A stretch of 64,000 nucleotides of DNA. Origin: Spirosoma profusum. Lineage in GTDB: Bacteria > Bacteroidota > Bacteroidia > Cytophagales > Spirosomataceae. Positions 1-7,036 of this stretch are shown in pieces; within the stretch, counting starts at the first letter, position 1; each line of letters starts with the position of its first letter. The translations under genes were made by a program, and so were the position numbers. Below the pieces are notes generated by a model. That model worked only from the letters and a program-made list of their open reading frames with translations. It was not told the origin of the DNA and ran no database searches. The stretch lies in contig NZ_JACWZY010000006.1 of the NCBI RefSeq assembly GCF_014699005.1, forward strand, positions 1 to 64,000, in the 5' to 3' direction.

Positions 1-13
1 GACATAGATTTGC
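1..13 (-). promoter_or_regulatory. Start-codon context of a leftward gene beyond the left edge
   Basis: Bases 1-13 are identical to bases 1431-1443, which form the leader and first codons (ATGTC on the minus strand) of the 80-residue gene at 1193-1435. By analogy, a leftward gene probably starts at base 5 and runs off the window. The AT-rich stretch at 19-30 could be its promoter. This is an inference from the 13-bp identity only; no coding sequence is visible. Confidence 0.35.
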
Positions 14-39
14 AGGGATTATAATATAAGATTGATGAC

Positions 40-75
40 AGCCCGGCACCCGAATTGATGCCGGGTTTTGTTTTT
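40..75. terminator. Intrinsic terminator hairpin
   Basis: CCCGGCA at 42-48 pairs perfectly with TGCCGGG at 59-65 (extendable by two outer pairs), with a 10-nt loop. On the + strand it is followed by TTTTGTTTTT. It lies directly after the stop of the leftward HTH gene (74-370), so it may also serve that gene, although the T tract favours rightward termination. Confidence 0.65.
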
Positions 76-370
76 AGTGGAGGTGAACATCCTTCGTGCG
101 TCCGGCGCTTCGCCACGCGTCCAGATCCTTACGTCGGTAGGAAATGATATTGCCCACTTTCTCGTAGGGCAAGCCTCGACGCCGGTATTGAAGCATTGTT
201 CGTTTTTCGACGCCCAACAGTTTAGCCGCATCCTCTTCGTAGAGCCGACTATTGGATAGTTGGTCAGTGGCTTCAGTAAGCGCCTTTTCCGTTCGCTCCA
301 ACGTGTCAGCCAGTCGGGTTAACAGTACGTGGTCAGTCACAACCACGTACTGTATTTGGGGCGTATTCAT
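74..370 (-). CDS. Helix-turn-helix (MerR/excisionase-like) DNA-binding protein
   Basis: The 98-residue protein has an N-terminal helical stretch with heptad-like spacing (about residues 12-42), then a winged helix-turn-helix of the excisionase/MerR-like class at about 43-88. Typical signs are the motif EEDAAKLLGVEKRTMLQYRR, followed by a beta wing ending in SYRRKDLDAW. Such small proteins in Bacteroidota mobile elements usually act as excision directionality factors or local regulators. It is the last gene of a leftward run (1435 to 74) that diverges from the S24 repressor, and it is 12 bp from the antirepressor gene. A role as the Xis partner of the integrase at 4227-5591 is plausible but not shown. 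A general transcription regulator is the alternative. Confidence 0.8.
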   Translation of the reverse strand: MNTPQIQYVVVTDHVLLTRLADTLERTEKALTEATDQLSNSRLYEEDAAKLLGVEKRTMLQYRRRGLPYEKVGNIISYRRKDLDAWRSAGRTKDVHLH

Positions 371-382
371 ATCATTTATGGG

Positions 383-1189
383 TTAGGCTGTAGCGTTTGG
401 GATAGCTAGAAAGGCAGTTTCGCTGGTCGTAGGAGCTGATTTGTGCGCAGCATCCCACTTTTTACGAATGGCTTCAACACCTTTTGGGGTCACGAATAAT
501 TGCGGATACGATTCTTCCTTACCACCCCGATTAAAGGTTTTCTGACGAACCTTAAACCAGCCTAAATCGACATATTGCTGATAGGGTTGGTTATGGCCAC
601 GCTGGTAGAAGAAAATGTTCTGTTCGCGCAGGAAGTCGAATAGGCGATTCTGGCCCGTACCGATCATTTTGGCAGCCTCAGCGACCGTATACGTGCCTTC
701 CGCGTTCATGGTGCGGTCGTACTGTTCGACTTTAGGCTGTGCGGCTTCAATCTGTAGCTGCTGTTCCTGCGTTACCCGGAGCTGATCGAGGTAAGCTTGC
801 AGGGCTTCGATGTGATTCTGTGGGAGGTAGTACTGCGAAGTAACTATCTGTTGAGGTTGCCGAATGAGTTTGGCAATTTGTTCGTCACACCAAATTTCAA
901 AGTCAACATCCAGCCATTGAGCTAGCTTCAAAATCAGCTTTTCGTGTATCCAGGTTGAGCCACCACCACCTTCACCACCTTTACGGCTGATAATCAACGA
1001 AACGGGATTTTCTCGGTTCGCTCCATTTAGCGCATTGACGTAGCGAATGGTTGTAGTTAGGCGCATCCAATCGTTTGCCTGTTTGCCGAACGGCTTACAC
1101 ATAGCCGTTGCATTGGCGTAGACATGACCATCGATCAGTTCAAACTCAACGTCAAAACCTTGATAGTTAAACACTTGTAGCTGATTCAT
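383..1189 (-). CDS. Phage antirepressor-like protein (KilA-N plus KilAC)
   Basis: The 268-residue protein has a KilA-N-like N-terminal domain (about residues 1-125, with the signature YANATAMCKPFGKQANDWMR near 25-44 and a WLDVDFEIWCDEQI segment). A short coiled or glutamine-rich linker follows. The C-terminal KilAC/ANT DNA-binding domain (about 155-250) contains YTVAEAAKMIGTGQNRLFDF and a lysine-rich end. This two-part layout is that of phage antirepressors, which counteract CI-like repressors in lysogeny switches. The gene lies 3 bp downstream of the 80-residue gene, on the strand opposite the S24 repressor. That is the usual lytic-side position of a temperate phage or phage satellite. A role in induction of this element is inferred from context. 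Confidence 0.85.
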   Translation of the reverse strand: MNQLQVFNYQGFDVEFELIDGHVYANATAMCKPFGKQANDWMRLTTTIRYVNALNGANRENPVSLIISRKGGEGGGGSTWIHEKLILKLAQWLDVDFEIWCDEQIAKLIRQPQQIVTSQYYLPQNHIEALQAYLDQLRVTQEQQLQIEAAQPKVEQYDRTMNAEGTYTVAEAAKMIGTGQNRLFDFLREQNIFFYQRGHNQPYQQYVDLGWFKVRQKTFNRGGKEESYPQLFVTPKGVEAIRKKWDAAHKSAPTTSETAFLAIPNATA

Positions 1190-1192
1190 GGC

Positions 1193-1435
1193 TTAGTTGT
1201 TGAAGTAGGTAGCAACTCGTTTCTGAAACCAAGCCAATTCAGTAGCAGACACTTTTGTGCTGCCTGACAACCTCGCCCGAAAAGCGACCGGGGAAACCTC
1301 GTAATGTTTGCAGAAGGCTTTTTGCTCGATTTTCCTTTCTGCCGAATTCAACCGCTTGTACTCAAATCGAAACGTTTGTGTATTTTTTTGTACATCTTCG
1401 ATTGAAGTGTCTTGCATTGTGATTGCAGTTGACAT
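1193..1435 (-). CDS. Small putative DNA-binding protein, first gene of leftward operon
   Basis: This 80-residue basic protein has no family I can name. Its C-terminal half (KAFCKHYEVSPVAFRARLSG followed by VSATELAWFQKRV) has the helix-turn-helix rhythm of Cro-like regulators. It is the first gene leftward from the operator region, directly opposite the S24 repressor, which is the position Cro occupies in lambdoid switches. The start at 1435 is supported because its leader and first bases (1431-1443) recur exactly at bases 1-13. Function as a Cro-like regulator is inferred from position and a weak HTH pattern; it could equally be an unrelated early protein. Confidence 0.6.
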   Translation of the reverse strand: MSTAITMQDTSIEDVQKNTQTFRFEYKRLNSAERKIEQKAFCKHYEVSPVAFRARLSGSTKVSATELAWFQKRVATYFNN

Positions 1436-1443
1436 AGATTTGC

Positions 1444-1469
1444 TTGCTATCGTTCGTAAGTGATAGCAA
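1444..1469. promoter_or_regulatory. Inverted repeat in the divergent promoter region
   Basis: TTGCTATC at 1444-1451 and GATAGCAA at 1462-1469 form a perfect 8-bp inverted repeat with a 10-bp spacer, immediately before the leftward start at 1435. Its sequence differs from the TTACTTAG-type dyads next to it, so it may bind a different regulator, such as the 80-residue protein. That assignment is inference. Confidence 0.5.
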
Positions 1470-1471
1470 AC

Positions 1472-1492
1472 TTACTTAGTAATTCTAAGTAA
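1472..1492. promoter_or_regulatory. Operator-like dyad O1 (TTACTTAG-N5-CTAAGTAA)
   Basis: This is a perfect 8-5-8 inverted repeat lying between the divergent genes at 1435 (leftward) and 1533 (rightward). Its size and symmetry fit a dimeric HTH repressor of the S24 class encoded next to it. Confidence 0.7.
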
Positions 1493-1511
1493 AGCAAATT
1501 TATCTGCACAA

Positions 1512-1532
1512 TTTTTTAGAATTTCTAAGTAA
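1512..1532. promoter_or_regulatory. Operator-like dyad O2 abutting the repressor start codon
   Basis: TTTTTTAG-AATTT-CTAAGTAA has the same 8-5-8 layout as O1, with two changes in the left arm. It ends one base before the ATG at 1533, so a bound repressor would block its own promoter or leader. Autoregulation is inferred. Confidence 0.6.
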
Positions 1533-2288
1533 ATGGAAATAGAGACACTTAGTATGACTTTAGGCCAAAAGCTAAAAGACCTAAGAAATAGCCTGAAATC
1601 GACTGATAAAAAGTGGACTATGGAGTTTGTTGCTCGTAGCGTAGGCGTTTCAAGTGGTGCTATTTCTCAATACGAGGGCGATTTATCAGTACCAGGAAAT
1701 GATGTCTTACTTAGTATAGCTAAGTTGTATGGTGTTGGTGTAAATGAATTGATTGATCCTGACGAAACACCTTCCACAGAAACCTATAAAAAGAAGAAAC
1801 AGCGTTGGAATGGAGATACAGTAAGTCCATTACTGCCCTATGAAAAAACCAAACTATACCTGGCCAACTTACCTGATAAAGAGGCGGAGTTGTATATACC
1901 TTTTTATGATGTAGAAGTTACGGCTGGTAACCTTCAGTTATATTTTGATGATGTAGAGGAAACGCCAGAAGGATACGTCTACGCTCCACAATATAGAGGC
2001 TGCATTATGTGCCACGTAAAGGGCGATTCGATGTACGACCGAATTTACCCAGGCGCACGACTTTACGTTCAGCAGCTACCTAATAAGAAGTACATTGACT
2101 TCGGACAGATATATCTAGTCGTCCTAGATGGGTATCGACTCCTGAAGTATATACAACCTCACCCGACCGATGAGACAAAAGTTCGTCTCGTTTCCCACAA
2201 TCAGCAGTATCATTTTTGGGATGTTGAGCGGGTGGACATATTGAACCTGTTTTTAGTGAAGGGGTACGAGAATCAAAATGCTATGTAA
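1533..2288 (+). CDS. Self-cleaving LexA/CI-like repressor (XRE HTH plus S24 peptidase)
   Basis: The 251-residue protein has an XRE helix-turn-helix at about residues 9-72 (VARSVGVSSGAISQYEGDLS) and a LexA/CI-type S24 peptidase domain at about 120-245. The key residues are all present: a likely Ala131-Gly132 cleavage bond, nucleophile Ser166 in KGDSM, and general base Lys205 in YRLLKY. The spacings (35 and 39 residues) are close to those of LexA. Such proteins repress mobile-element genes and inactivate themselves on RecA-ssDNA filaments. Three dyads (1472-1492, 1512-1532, 1707-1727) are its probable operators. An alternative start is Met8 at 1554, which would leave O2 in the leader. The next gene begins 17 bp downstream, so repressor and cargo genes are probably co-transcribed. 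Confidence 0.9.
   Translation: MEIETLSMTLGQKLKDLRNSLKSTDKKWTMEFVARSVGVSSGAISQYEGDLSVPGNDVLLSIAKLYGVGVNELIDPDETPSTETYKKKKQRWNGDTVSPLLPYEKTKLYLANLPDKEAELYIPFYDVEVTAGNLQLYFDDVEETPEGYVYAPQYRGCIMCHVKGDSMYDRIYPGARLYVQQLPNKKYIDFGQIYLVVLDGYRLLKYIQPHPTDETKVRLVSHNQQYHFWDVERVDILNLFLVKGYENQNAM
1707..1727. promoter_or_regulatory. Operator-like dyad O3 inside the repressor gene
   Basis: TTACTTAG-TATAG-CTAAGTTG repeats the 8-5-8 layout of O1 with two changes in the last bases. It lies within the coding sequence, 235 bp from O1. Intragenic auxiliary operators that support looping are known for other repressors; that role here is inference. Confidence 0.45.
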
Positions 2289-2305
2289 AACTAATAAATG
2301 TAATT

Positions 2306-2791
2306 ATGAAAGGAATTGGTTTTATTGATGAAAATCCTGAGCCTGAGCCGCCTCTAGATACTAGACTTAAATATCAGCACCTTATTGATGCCCATAACTT
2401 AGCTTCACCATGCCCAAACGAGTGCAGTCCGGTCAATATGGTTGCCTACCGTTTCGTAAAGTCTGAAAATATAACACTAGATGATTTTTTGCCAACCGAA
2501 ATAGAAGACAAGCAAAAACCTGGATATAATAGAAAGATAAAAAACCAGGCTGCTTTGTGTCATAATTGCGCTATTTCGCTGTATGACAATGCCGAAAAGG
2601 CCATTTATAAGCTAAACTATTTATCCGATCGCTTCGCCCATGCATTTGCGGGAAGACTTATTGCAATCGGTATGATTGATGAAACTGATGGACTGGCTTC
2701 TAAGTCTGATGAGTCGGGGCATTTCAGTTTTTACGAATACATTAATTCGGAAATTTACACTAATTTTGCTGTATTTACATACGCCGCGTAA
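2306..2791 (+). CDS. Unknown 161-residue cargo protein with paired cysteine motifs
   Basis: I do not recognise a named family. Visible features are an acidic proline-rich N-terminus (about 8-16), a C-x3-C pair (Cys36, Cys40) after PCPNEC, the segment DDFLP at 59-63, and a C-x2-C pair (Cys85, Cys88) in ALCHNCAISLY. The C-terminus is helical and aromatic. The two cysteine pairs could bind zinc. There is no signal peptide or membrane helix. The gene starts 17 bp after the repressor and its TAA overlaps the ATG of the next gene (TAATG), so the two are translationally coupled. Base composition is visibly more AT-rich than in the chromosomal genes beyond 5.9 kb. Position between repressor and integrase is that of cargo genes in satellites; a defence or toxin-antitoxin-like role is only a hypothesis. 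Confidence 0.75.
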   Translation: MKGIGFIDENPEPEPPLDTRLKYQHLIDAHNLASPCPNECSPVNMVAYRFVKSENITLDDFLPTEIEDKQKPGYNRKIKNQAALCHNCAISLYDNAEKAIYKLNYLSDRFAHAFAGRLIAIGMIDETDGLASKSDESGHFSFYEYINSEIYTNFAVFTYAA

Positions 2792-4224
2792 TGGTTGAGG
2801 AAAAGGTCACAATTAGCAAACTACCTTATCGTAACCTTACTAAGGTTATTGACCTAATCACTTTTGAGCGAACTATATTATCCCTTTTTACAAACGATAA
2901 AAATGAATATTTTCTTCTATACTTATATGATGTTTTAAGTGAGTATGATGAATATTTTTTTTGGAAGGTTAATTTATTGGATTTGTATAGTTTTTTATAT
3001 AAACGGGTATCACTTAAAGAATTAATATTAATAGATACGAAAGAATTTGTATTCATTATTTACTCTGATTATCATATAATTGAAGATTTTAGTGATAGTG
3101 ATAGCTATTTAAGGGTTGAGCAAATATTGTTAGGTGATATTTTAGATGACTGCCTACCCAAGTCTGATAGTTTTTGGGCTTATTCTATACCAAAACCTTT
3201 AATTTCAGTATTAGAAAAATTTTCTAGAGAAAACTACCTCGAAACGTTGCGCGAGAATTCTATATACTTTATTGTTGAGCCTAGTGATAGTCGCTTTTTG
3301 AATACAGTCAGCACGCTTGATATTACTGGATTCCTAACAAATTTAACTAGTTCTTACTTAGCCTTTGTGGAATATGACTTTTCAGAAAAATTCAGTGGTA
3401 TTTTTAATGACACTGAAAGTTATGATAATTCTGTTACACTCTTAAAATCCACTATGCTCCCCCGGGTATCTGATACAAAATTTGGGAGTTTTGAGGTTGG
3501 GCTAAGCGTTGATTTTCAGTATCCGCTAATACAAGAAAATGACGAAATGGTTGCGTGGCAAAAAACAGCAATTGATGTTTATAAGGAGAAAGTGTTAGAT
3601 TTAAATTACGAGTCTCCTGTTGAAATTAATGAGATTTTAGAGAGCTATCCATTAAATGTACGGCAAAGAATATTTAATCCTATTTATAATATCTCTACTA
3701 ATCCAAGATATACAGTTAAGTCAACAAATAGGTTAAAGACCAAATTTGAGAATTTGCCGGTAATCGCAAAAGAAACAAAAAAAATTATCACACAAAATGA
3801 TAACGATGAATTGTTTGAATTAGAACATGAAATACAACGGGAATTAACAAATGTGATACTGTCACTTCCCAAAGGCGGTAGTATTGGAGATTTAAATAAA
3901 CGTGCATTTTTAAAAAGCATTCTTGCTGTCACTAAGAGTGAAATATCAGAATCGAAATATTCAGAACCATTTGATTACAGAACAAAGCATTTTAATTTCA
4001 TTACACCTTTACCGATTTCGATTGCTGTAAGAGGGTTGGCTAATGTATTGTTTTGCGATATATTAGGGATTGAGGTTAACTCAACGGATAATCATGAGTT
4101 ATATAGGAATTTTCATAAAGAAATTTATGAATATTATGTAACGAGAGTCATGAATAACCCTCGTTCACCAGAAGCAAAAATGTTTTACATATACATTGAT
4201 GTTTCAGATATTGCCGAATTATAA
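2791..4224 (+). CDS. Unknown 477-residue AT-rich cargo protein
   Basis: This is a large cytosolic-looking protein with no signal peptide or clear membrane helix, and I recognise no domain. The N-terminal 200 residues are rich in Asp, Tyr, Phe, Ile and Ser. The middle (about 330-390) is charged and helical (ETKKIITQNDNDELFELEHE). The C-terminus contains FDYRTKHFNFITPLPISIAV and an aromatic tail. The gene is the most AT-rich in the window, full of ATA, TTA and AAT codons, which marks it as recently acquired. Its ATG overlaps the stop of the 161-residue gene. Its stop lies two bases from that of the convergent integrase gene, with no terminator between them. Function is unknown; the pairing and location suggest an effector coupled to its small partner. 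Confidence 0.75.
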   Translation: MVEEKVTISKLPYRNLTKVIDLITFERTILSLFTNDKNEYFLLYLYDVLSEYDEYFFWKVNLLDLYSFLYKRVSLKELILIDTKEFVFIIYSDYHIIEDFSDSDSYLRVEQILLGDILDDCLPKSDSFWAYSIPKPLISVLEKFSRENYLETLRENSIYFIVEPSDSRFLNTVSTLDITGFLTNLTSSYLAFVEYDFSEKFSGIFNDTESYDNSVTLLKSTMLPRVSDTKFGSFEVGLSVDFQYPLIQENDEMVAWQKTAIDVYKEKVLDLNYESPVEINEILESYPLNVRQRIFNPIYNISTNPRYTVKSTNRLKTKFENLPVIAKETKKIITQNDNDELFELEHEIQRELTNVILSLPKGGSIGDLNKRAFLKSILAVTKSEISESKYSEPFDYRTKHFNFITPLPISIAVRGLANVLFCDILGIEVNSTDNHELYRNFHKEIYEYYVTRVMNNPRSPEAKMFYIYIDVSDIAEL

Positions 4225-4226
4225 TT

Positions 4227-5591
4227 CTACCCATCCTCGCTCAGCGCGTCCATTGCTGAATCCAGCCACTCCTGATCCATATCACCAAAGTACATTTCAG
4301 TGGTCTTCATGTCGGTATGGCCGAGTAGTTCTTTGGCATCGAAATTCGTCACCACCCGTCCTTTGGCGTCGGTTTTGCCGTGTTTAATGGCCAGTCTTAC
4401 TTTATCGGCAAAACTATGCCGGGCCGTGTGATTGGTCAGGCTAACCCCATCTGGCAACTGAATGCCAAATTCTTCGCACATCTCTTTCAGCCACCGATTC
4501 AATTGACACGTTACCGCATTGACGCGGGTTTTCAATCGCCAGTAGTCACCGGCTGGCATACCATGAATCTGCTGACGGGTCACGTACTTAAAAAACGGCT
4601 CATCGGGCCTTAGAAACGGAAGCAGGTAATCCTCTTTTTGCTTGCCTGTCTGCCAGACCCAATCCAGATGCTTTTGCAGGGGCTTGGATACCGGAATGGA
4701 GATCCATTTACCATTCTTCTGCATCTGGTAGCGTAACCGAATCGGTTTGCCCTCACTGTCGGTTTCGTACCAGCCGTAGCGGGAACGGATCAGATCGCCA
4801 ATCCGCATGCCTGCCTGAAGGTTACAGGCCAGCCAGCACCACCGCGCCCAATCAGTCGGACGCTGGTAGAGCTGCTTACCGCTAACTCGTTTAAAGGCCA
4901 GATTAAACGGCTTTTCCTGTAAGACATGAATCGTCTCCAATGATAGTCTACCCTTACGGGCCTGCTTGACAATAATATTTTCCCATTCTAAAAACGGCGA
5001 AGCCGCAATGGATTCTTTTTTGGGAATATTGCGCAGGCGCTGCACGCGTTCGTAGAGTACCCGCAGGTTGGAGATGTAGGTGTTGATGGTAGCCGGCATC
5101 TTATCAATCGACAGCAAATGCTGCTTAAAGCGATTGATGAGGTCGGGCGTAATTTGTTCAATGCAGATTTCTTCACCCGCCCACCGGATAAAGTAATTGT
5201 ACTGATACAGACGGGCAGACCTGGTTTGACTCGATAAATTAGTTTGATCAAAAATAGTTGGCAGAAAATCAACCAGCCGGTTCATGCTACTGGCTTCGTA
5301 GCGTTCTTTTGCCCGCTTGGGCGTCAACAGAGGATCTAGTTTGAGATAACTTTCAACCACTTCTTTGACCTGGTTATAAGCCGACATGATTTTATTATTC
5401 ATATCGGCTTGATGTTGATGGGATTTGCGGACCCACTTACCCCAGTCCTTTTCGGGGTTCCAGTGTTTGGGAAGGATTTCAATGCTGGTCTGAATCCGGG
5501 CCGGTAACTGGCCTTTGCTGTGAAGGCGAATCATGACGTGGTGAATACCACGAGAATCCGGTTTGGCGGTTAGCTCTACATTGTAGGTCAT
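4227..5591 (-). CDS. Tyrosine recombinase / integrase of the element
   Basis: The 454-residue site-specific recombinase is of the Bacteroidota type. It has an N-terminal Arm-binding segment (about 1-90), a SAM-like core-binding domain (about 100-195, LLTPKRAKERYEA onward) and a catalytic domain (about 230-454). The catalytic set is complete: Arg263 in GMRIGDL, Lys292 or Lys295 in the beta turn, His388 and Arg391 in NHTARHS, His425 in LLGHTD, and nucleophile Tyr434 in TEMYFGD. It should integrate and excise the element that carries the switch genes and cargo. It is transcribed toward the cargo, ending 2 bp from the convergent 477-residue gene. The attachment site should lie near the 5592-5860 gap, but no core repeat can be confirmed because the left end is outside the window. 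Confidence 0.95.
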   Translation of the reverse strand: MTYNVELTAKPDSRGIHHVMIRLHSKGQLPARIQTSIEILPKHWNPEKDWGKWVRKSHQHQADMNNKIMSAYNQVKEVVESYLKLDPLLTPKRAKERYEASSMNRLVDFLPTIFDQTNLSSQTRSARLYQYNYFIRWAGEEICIEQITPDLINRFKQHLLSIDKMPATINTYISNLRVLYERVQRLRNIPKKESIAASPFLEWENIIVKQARKGRLSLETIHVLQEKPFNLAFKRVSGKQLYQRPTDWARWCWLACNLQAGMRIGDLIRSRYGWYETDSEGKPIRLRYQMQKNGKWISIPVSKPLQKHLDWVWQTGKQKEDYLLPFLRPDEPFFKYVTRQQIHGMPAGDYWRLKTRVNAVTCQLNRWLKEMCEEFGIQLPDGVSLTNHTARHSFADKVRLAIKHGKTDAKGRVVTNFDAKELLGHTDMKTTEMYFGDMDQEWLDSAMDALSEDG

Positions 5592-5857
5592 AGCAAACGC
5601 AAGATAGCATTTACTGTAACATTAGTGTAACAAAACAAGAATCATTACTGCGTATACGGGAATTTAAAGGAGGTCAAATAAGCCCATAAATGGCAATATT
5701 GTAGTGAAAATGCGAAGAAGTGCGGTTTGCTTACGCTATGTCTTTACTTATTTGTAAGGTCAAGCATGAATCTGGTAAATATCCGGCAGTCAATTCAATA
5801 TCTTTCTGGCTGAATGACGGAGGTTGGTCTAAAGCAATTAAACTGCAAAGTTAGCCT
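5592..5857. other. Gene-free stretch between integrase and chromosome
   Basis: No gene, tRNA or strong repeat is visible. The upstream region of the integrase and probably one attachment site lie here, since the element must end between 5591 and the chromosomal gene ending at 5953. I could not identify the att core. Confidence 0.4.
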
Positions 5858-5893
5858 AAAAAAGAAAGCCAGACGCCCCATGCTCCTGGCTTT
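5858..5893 (-). terminator. Intrinsic terminator of the leftward gene at 5953
   Basis: AAAGCCAG at 5865-5872 pairs perfectly with CTGGCTTT at 5886-5893 around a 13-nt loop. On the minus strand the stem is followed by CTTTTTT (5858-5864). It sits 60 bp after the stop of the 5953 gene. Confidence 0.8.
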
Positions 5894-5952
5894 ACGTTTC
5901 ATGTAAAAAGTTGTTCCGTTACGTTGCCTTTTCTGGATGTCGATTGTGTCTA

Positions 5953-6879
5953 CTACGTATTCGTGGACTCCCCAACAGACTGACTCGCTGGCTGGCGGAT
6001 GACTACTCTTTCAAGGGCATCGATGTAGCTTTTACTGCTGGCGTTCAGCACCGGGATTTTGCGAAAATCGGCGTATTCGCGTAGGATTTCGTAGCCCAGA
6101 AATGTTTTGTGAAGCGATAAAAACTGACTTGCCATAGAAAATGTACGGGTACGATGAGCGTCGCTGTAAACGGGGGCAAAAGCGACGTCTTTCGGCTTAT
6201 CATAGAAGTGAATTTGCTTGATTAGGAGCTGGTTACCTTCATCTACTCGAATTTGTTCGTGCCAGGACGTATCAGCGCCAAACAGAAAAATTTGCTCGAA
6301 TTTCCGGTTAATCATCAGAAACAAAGCCGTAATCACAACGGTCTGTGCTTGTAGCATCCCGATATTGGCGCTGTATAACCAGTATCGGAACCATCTGAAA
6401 CCACGTATCGGGGTGGAGTTAAAAAAAATCAGTTCGATACGTCGATTTTCCGCTTGAATTTTCTGAATGAAATAAGACCCTTTCGCAAAATTCGGTACGT
6501 AGAGTCGCATAGGCCAGTCGACCAGTTCGATGAGTGATTTCAGAATCTGGTGCAAGTCTTCGCGTCCGCTTGTGCTCGCATTGAACGTAAAACAGTTCGG
6601 GTCGGCTATGATGTAATTGGTTGGGCGCAAACGGGTAAAATAATCAGTCAACGCAAAGCCATTAACAACTACCAGTTCGGTTTCGAGCAGAAAATCGAGG
6701 TGATTGGTAAGTGAATCGTTGAGTGAAGGACCATTACCTAAAATCGAACATCGCGTTTTTTCCGGAGCTGGAAGGCGCACGCCCCACCGCGAACGTAGCA
6801 GCACTTTTGCCAGCGACAGTACCGACGCAAGTAGATTGGAAAAAAAAGCCGAAACGGCATTAAACGTAGTTTCAAGCAT
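5953..6879 (-). CDS. GNxPS-motif protein, MptE/DUF115-like (surface glycan related?)
   Basis: The protein is 308 residues from the preferred start. Near the N-terminus it has a hydrophobic helix (TFNAVSAFFSNLLASVLSLA), then CSILGNGPSLNDSL, VVVNGFAL and YIIADPNCF, and later IFLFGADTSWHEQ. The GNGPS motif and Rossmann-like order resemble the 6-hydroxymethylpterin pyrophosphokinase MptE-like/DUF115 fold, which is found in glycan and flagellin-modification loci. Substrate and reaction are not known. The longer frame opens at 6936, but that ATG lies inside a REP-like repeat (6927-7018), so Met at 6879 is preferred. A good terminator follows at 5858-5893. It is transcribed in the same direction as the acyltransferase gene upstream, but the REP element separates them. 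Confidence 0.7.
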   Translation of the reverse strand: MLETTFNAVSAFFSNLLASVLSLAKVLLRSRWGVRLPAPEKTRCSILGNGPSLNDSLTNHLDFLLETELVVVNGFALTDYFTRLRPTNYIIADPNCFTFNASTSGREDLHQILKSLIELVDWPMRLYVPNFAKGSYFIQKIQAENRRIELIFFNSTPIRGFRWFRYWLYSANIGMLQAQTVVITALFLMINRKFEQIFLFGADTSWHEQIRVDEGNQLLIKQIHFYDKPKDVAFAPVYSDAHRTRTFSMASQFLSLHKTFLGYEILREYADFRKIPVLNASSKSYIDALERVVIRQPASQSVGESTNT

Positions 6880-6926
6880 CAGCACAGACGCCCCAAAATG
6901 ATGGCGTTCTTCTGCAAAATTAGTCA

Positions 6927-7018
6927 CTTTTGTCATGCTAACGAAGGAAGCATCTCAAGGCATCTTTGTTCTCAAGCTATGACACTTTAAGATGCTTCGT
7001 GCCTCAGCATGACAAAAG
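6927..7018. repeat. REP-like palindromic repeat, copy 1
   Basis: This 92-bp element is bounded by CTTTTGTCATGCT and its complement AGCATGACAAAAG. It has inner arms AAGCATCT and AGATGCTT and a less conserved middle. The same arms recur at 35048-35141, 48638-48670 and 51459-51552. Confidence 0.85.
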
Positions 7019-7036
7019 CACTATCCAAAACACATG

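Noticed and set aside
1-1443. The 13-bp direct repeat as attachment sites of the element
   Set aside because: The second copy spans a start codon and leader inside the operon, so shared translation context explains it better than att sites.
5592-5952. tRNA gene or fragment as the integration target beside the integrase
   Set aside because: No cloverleaf, T-loop consensus or CCA end could be recognised on either strand; the attachment site remains undefined.
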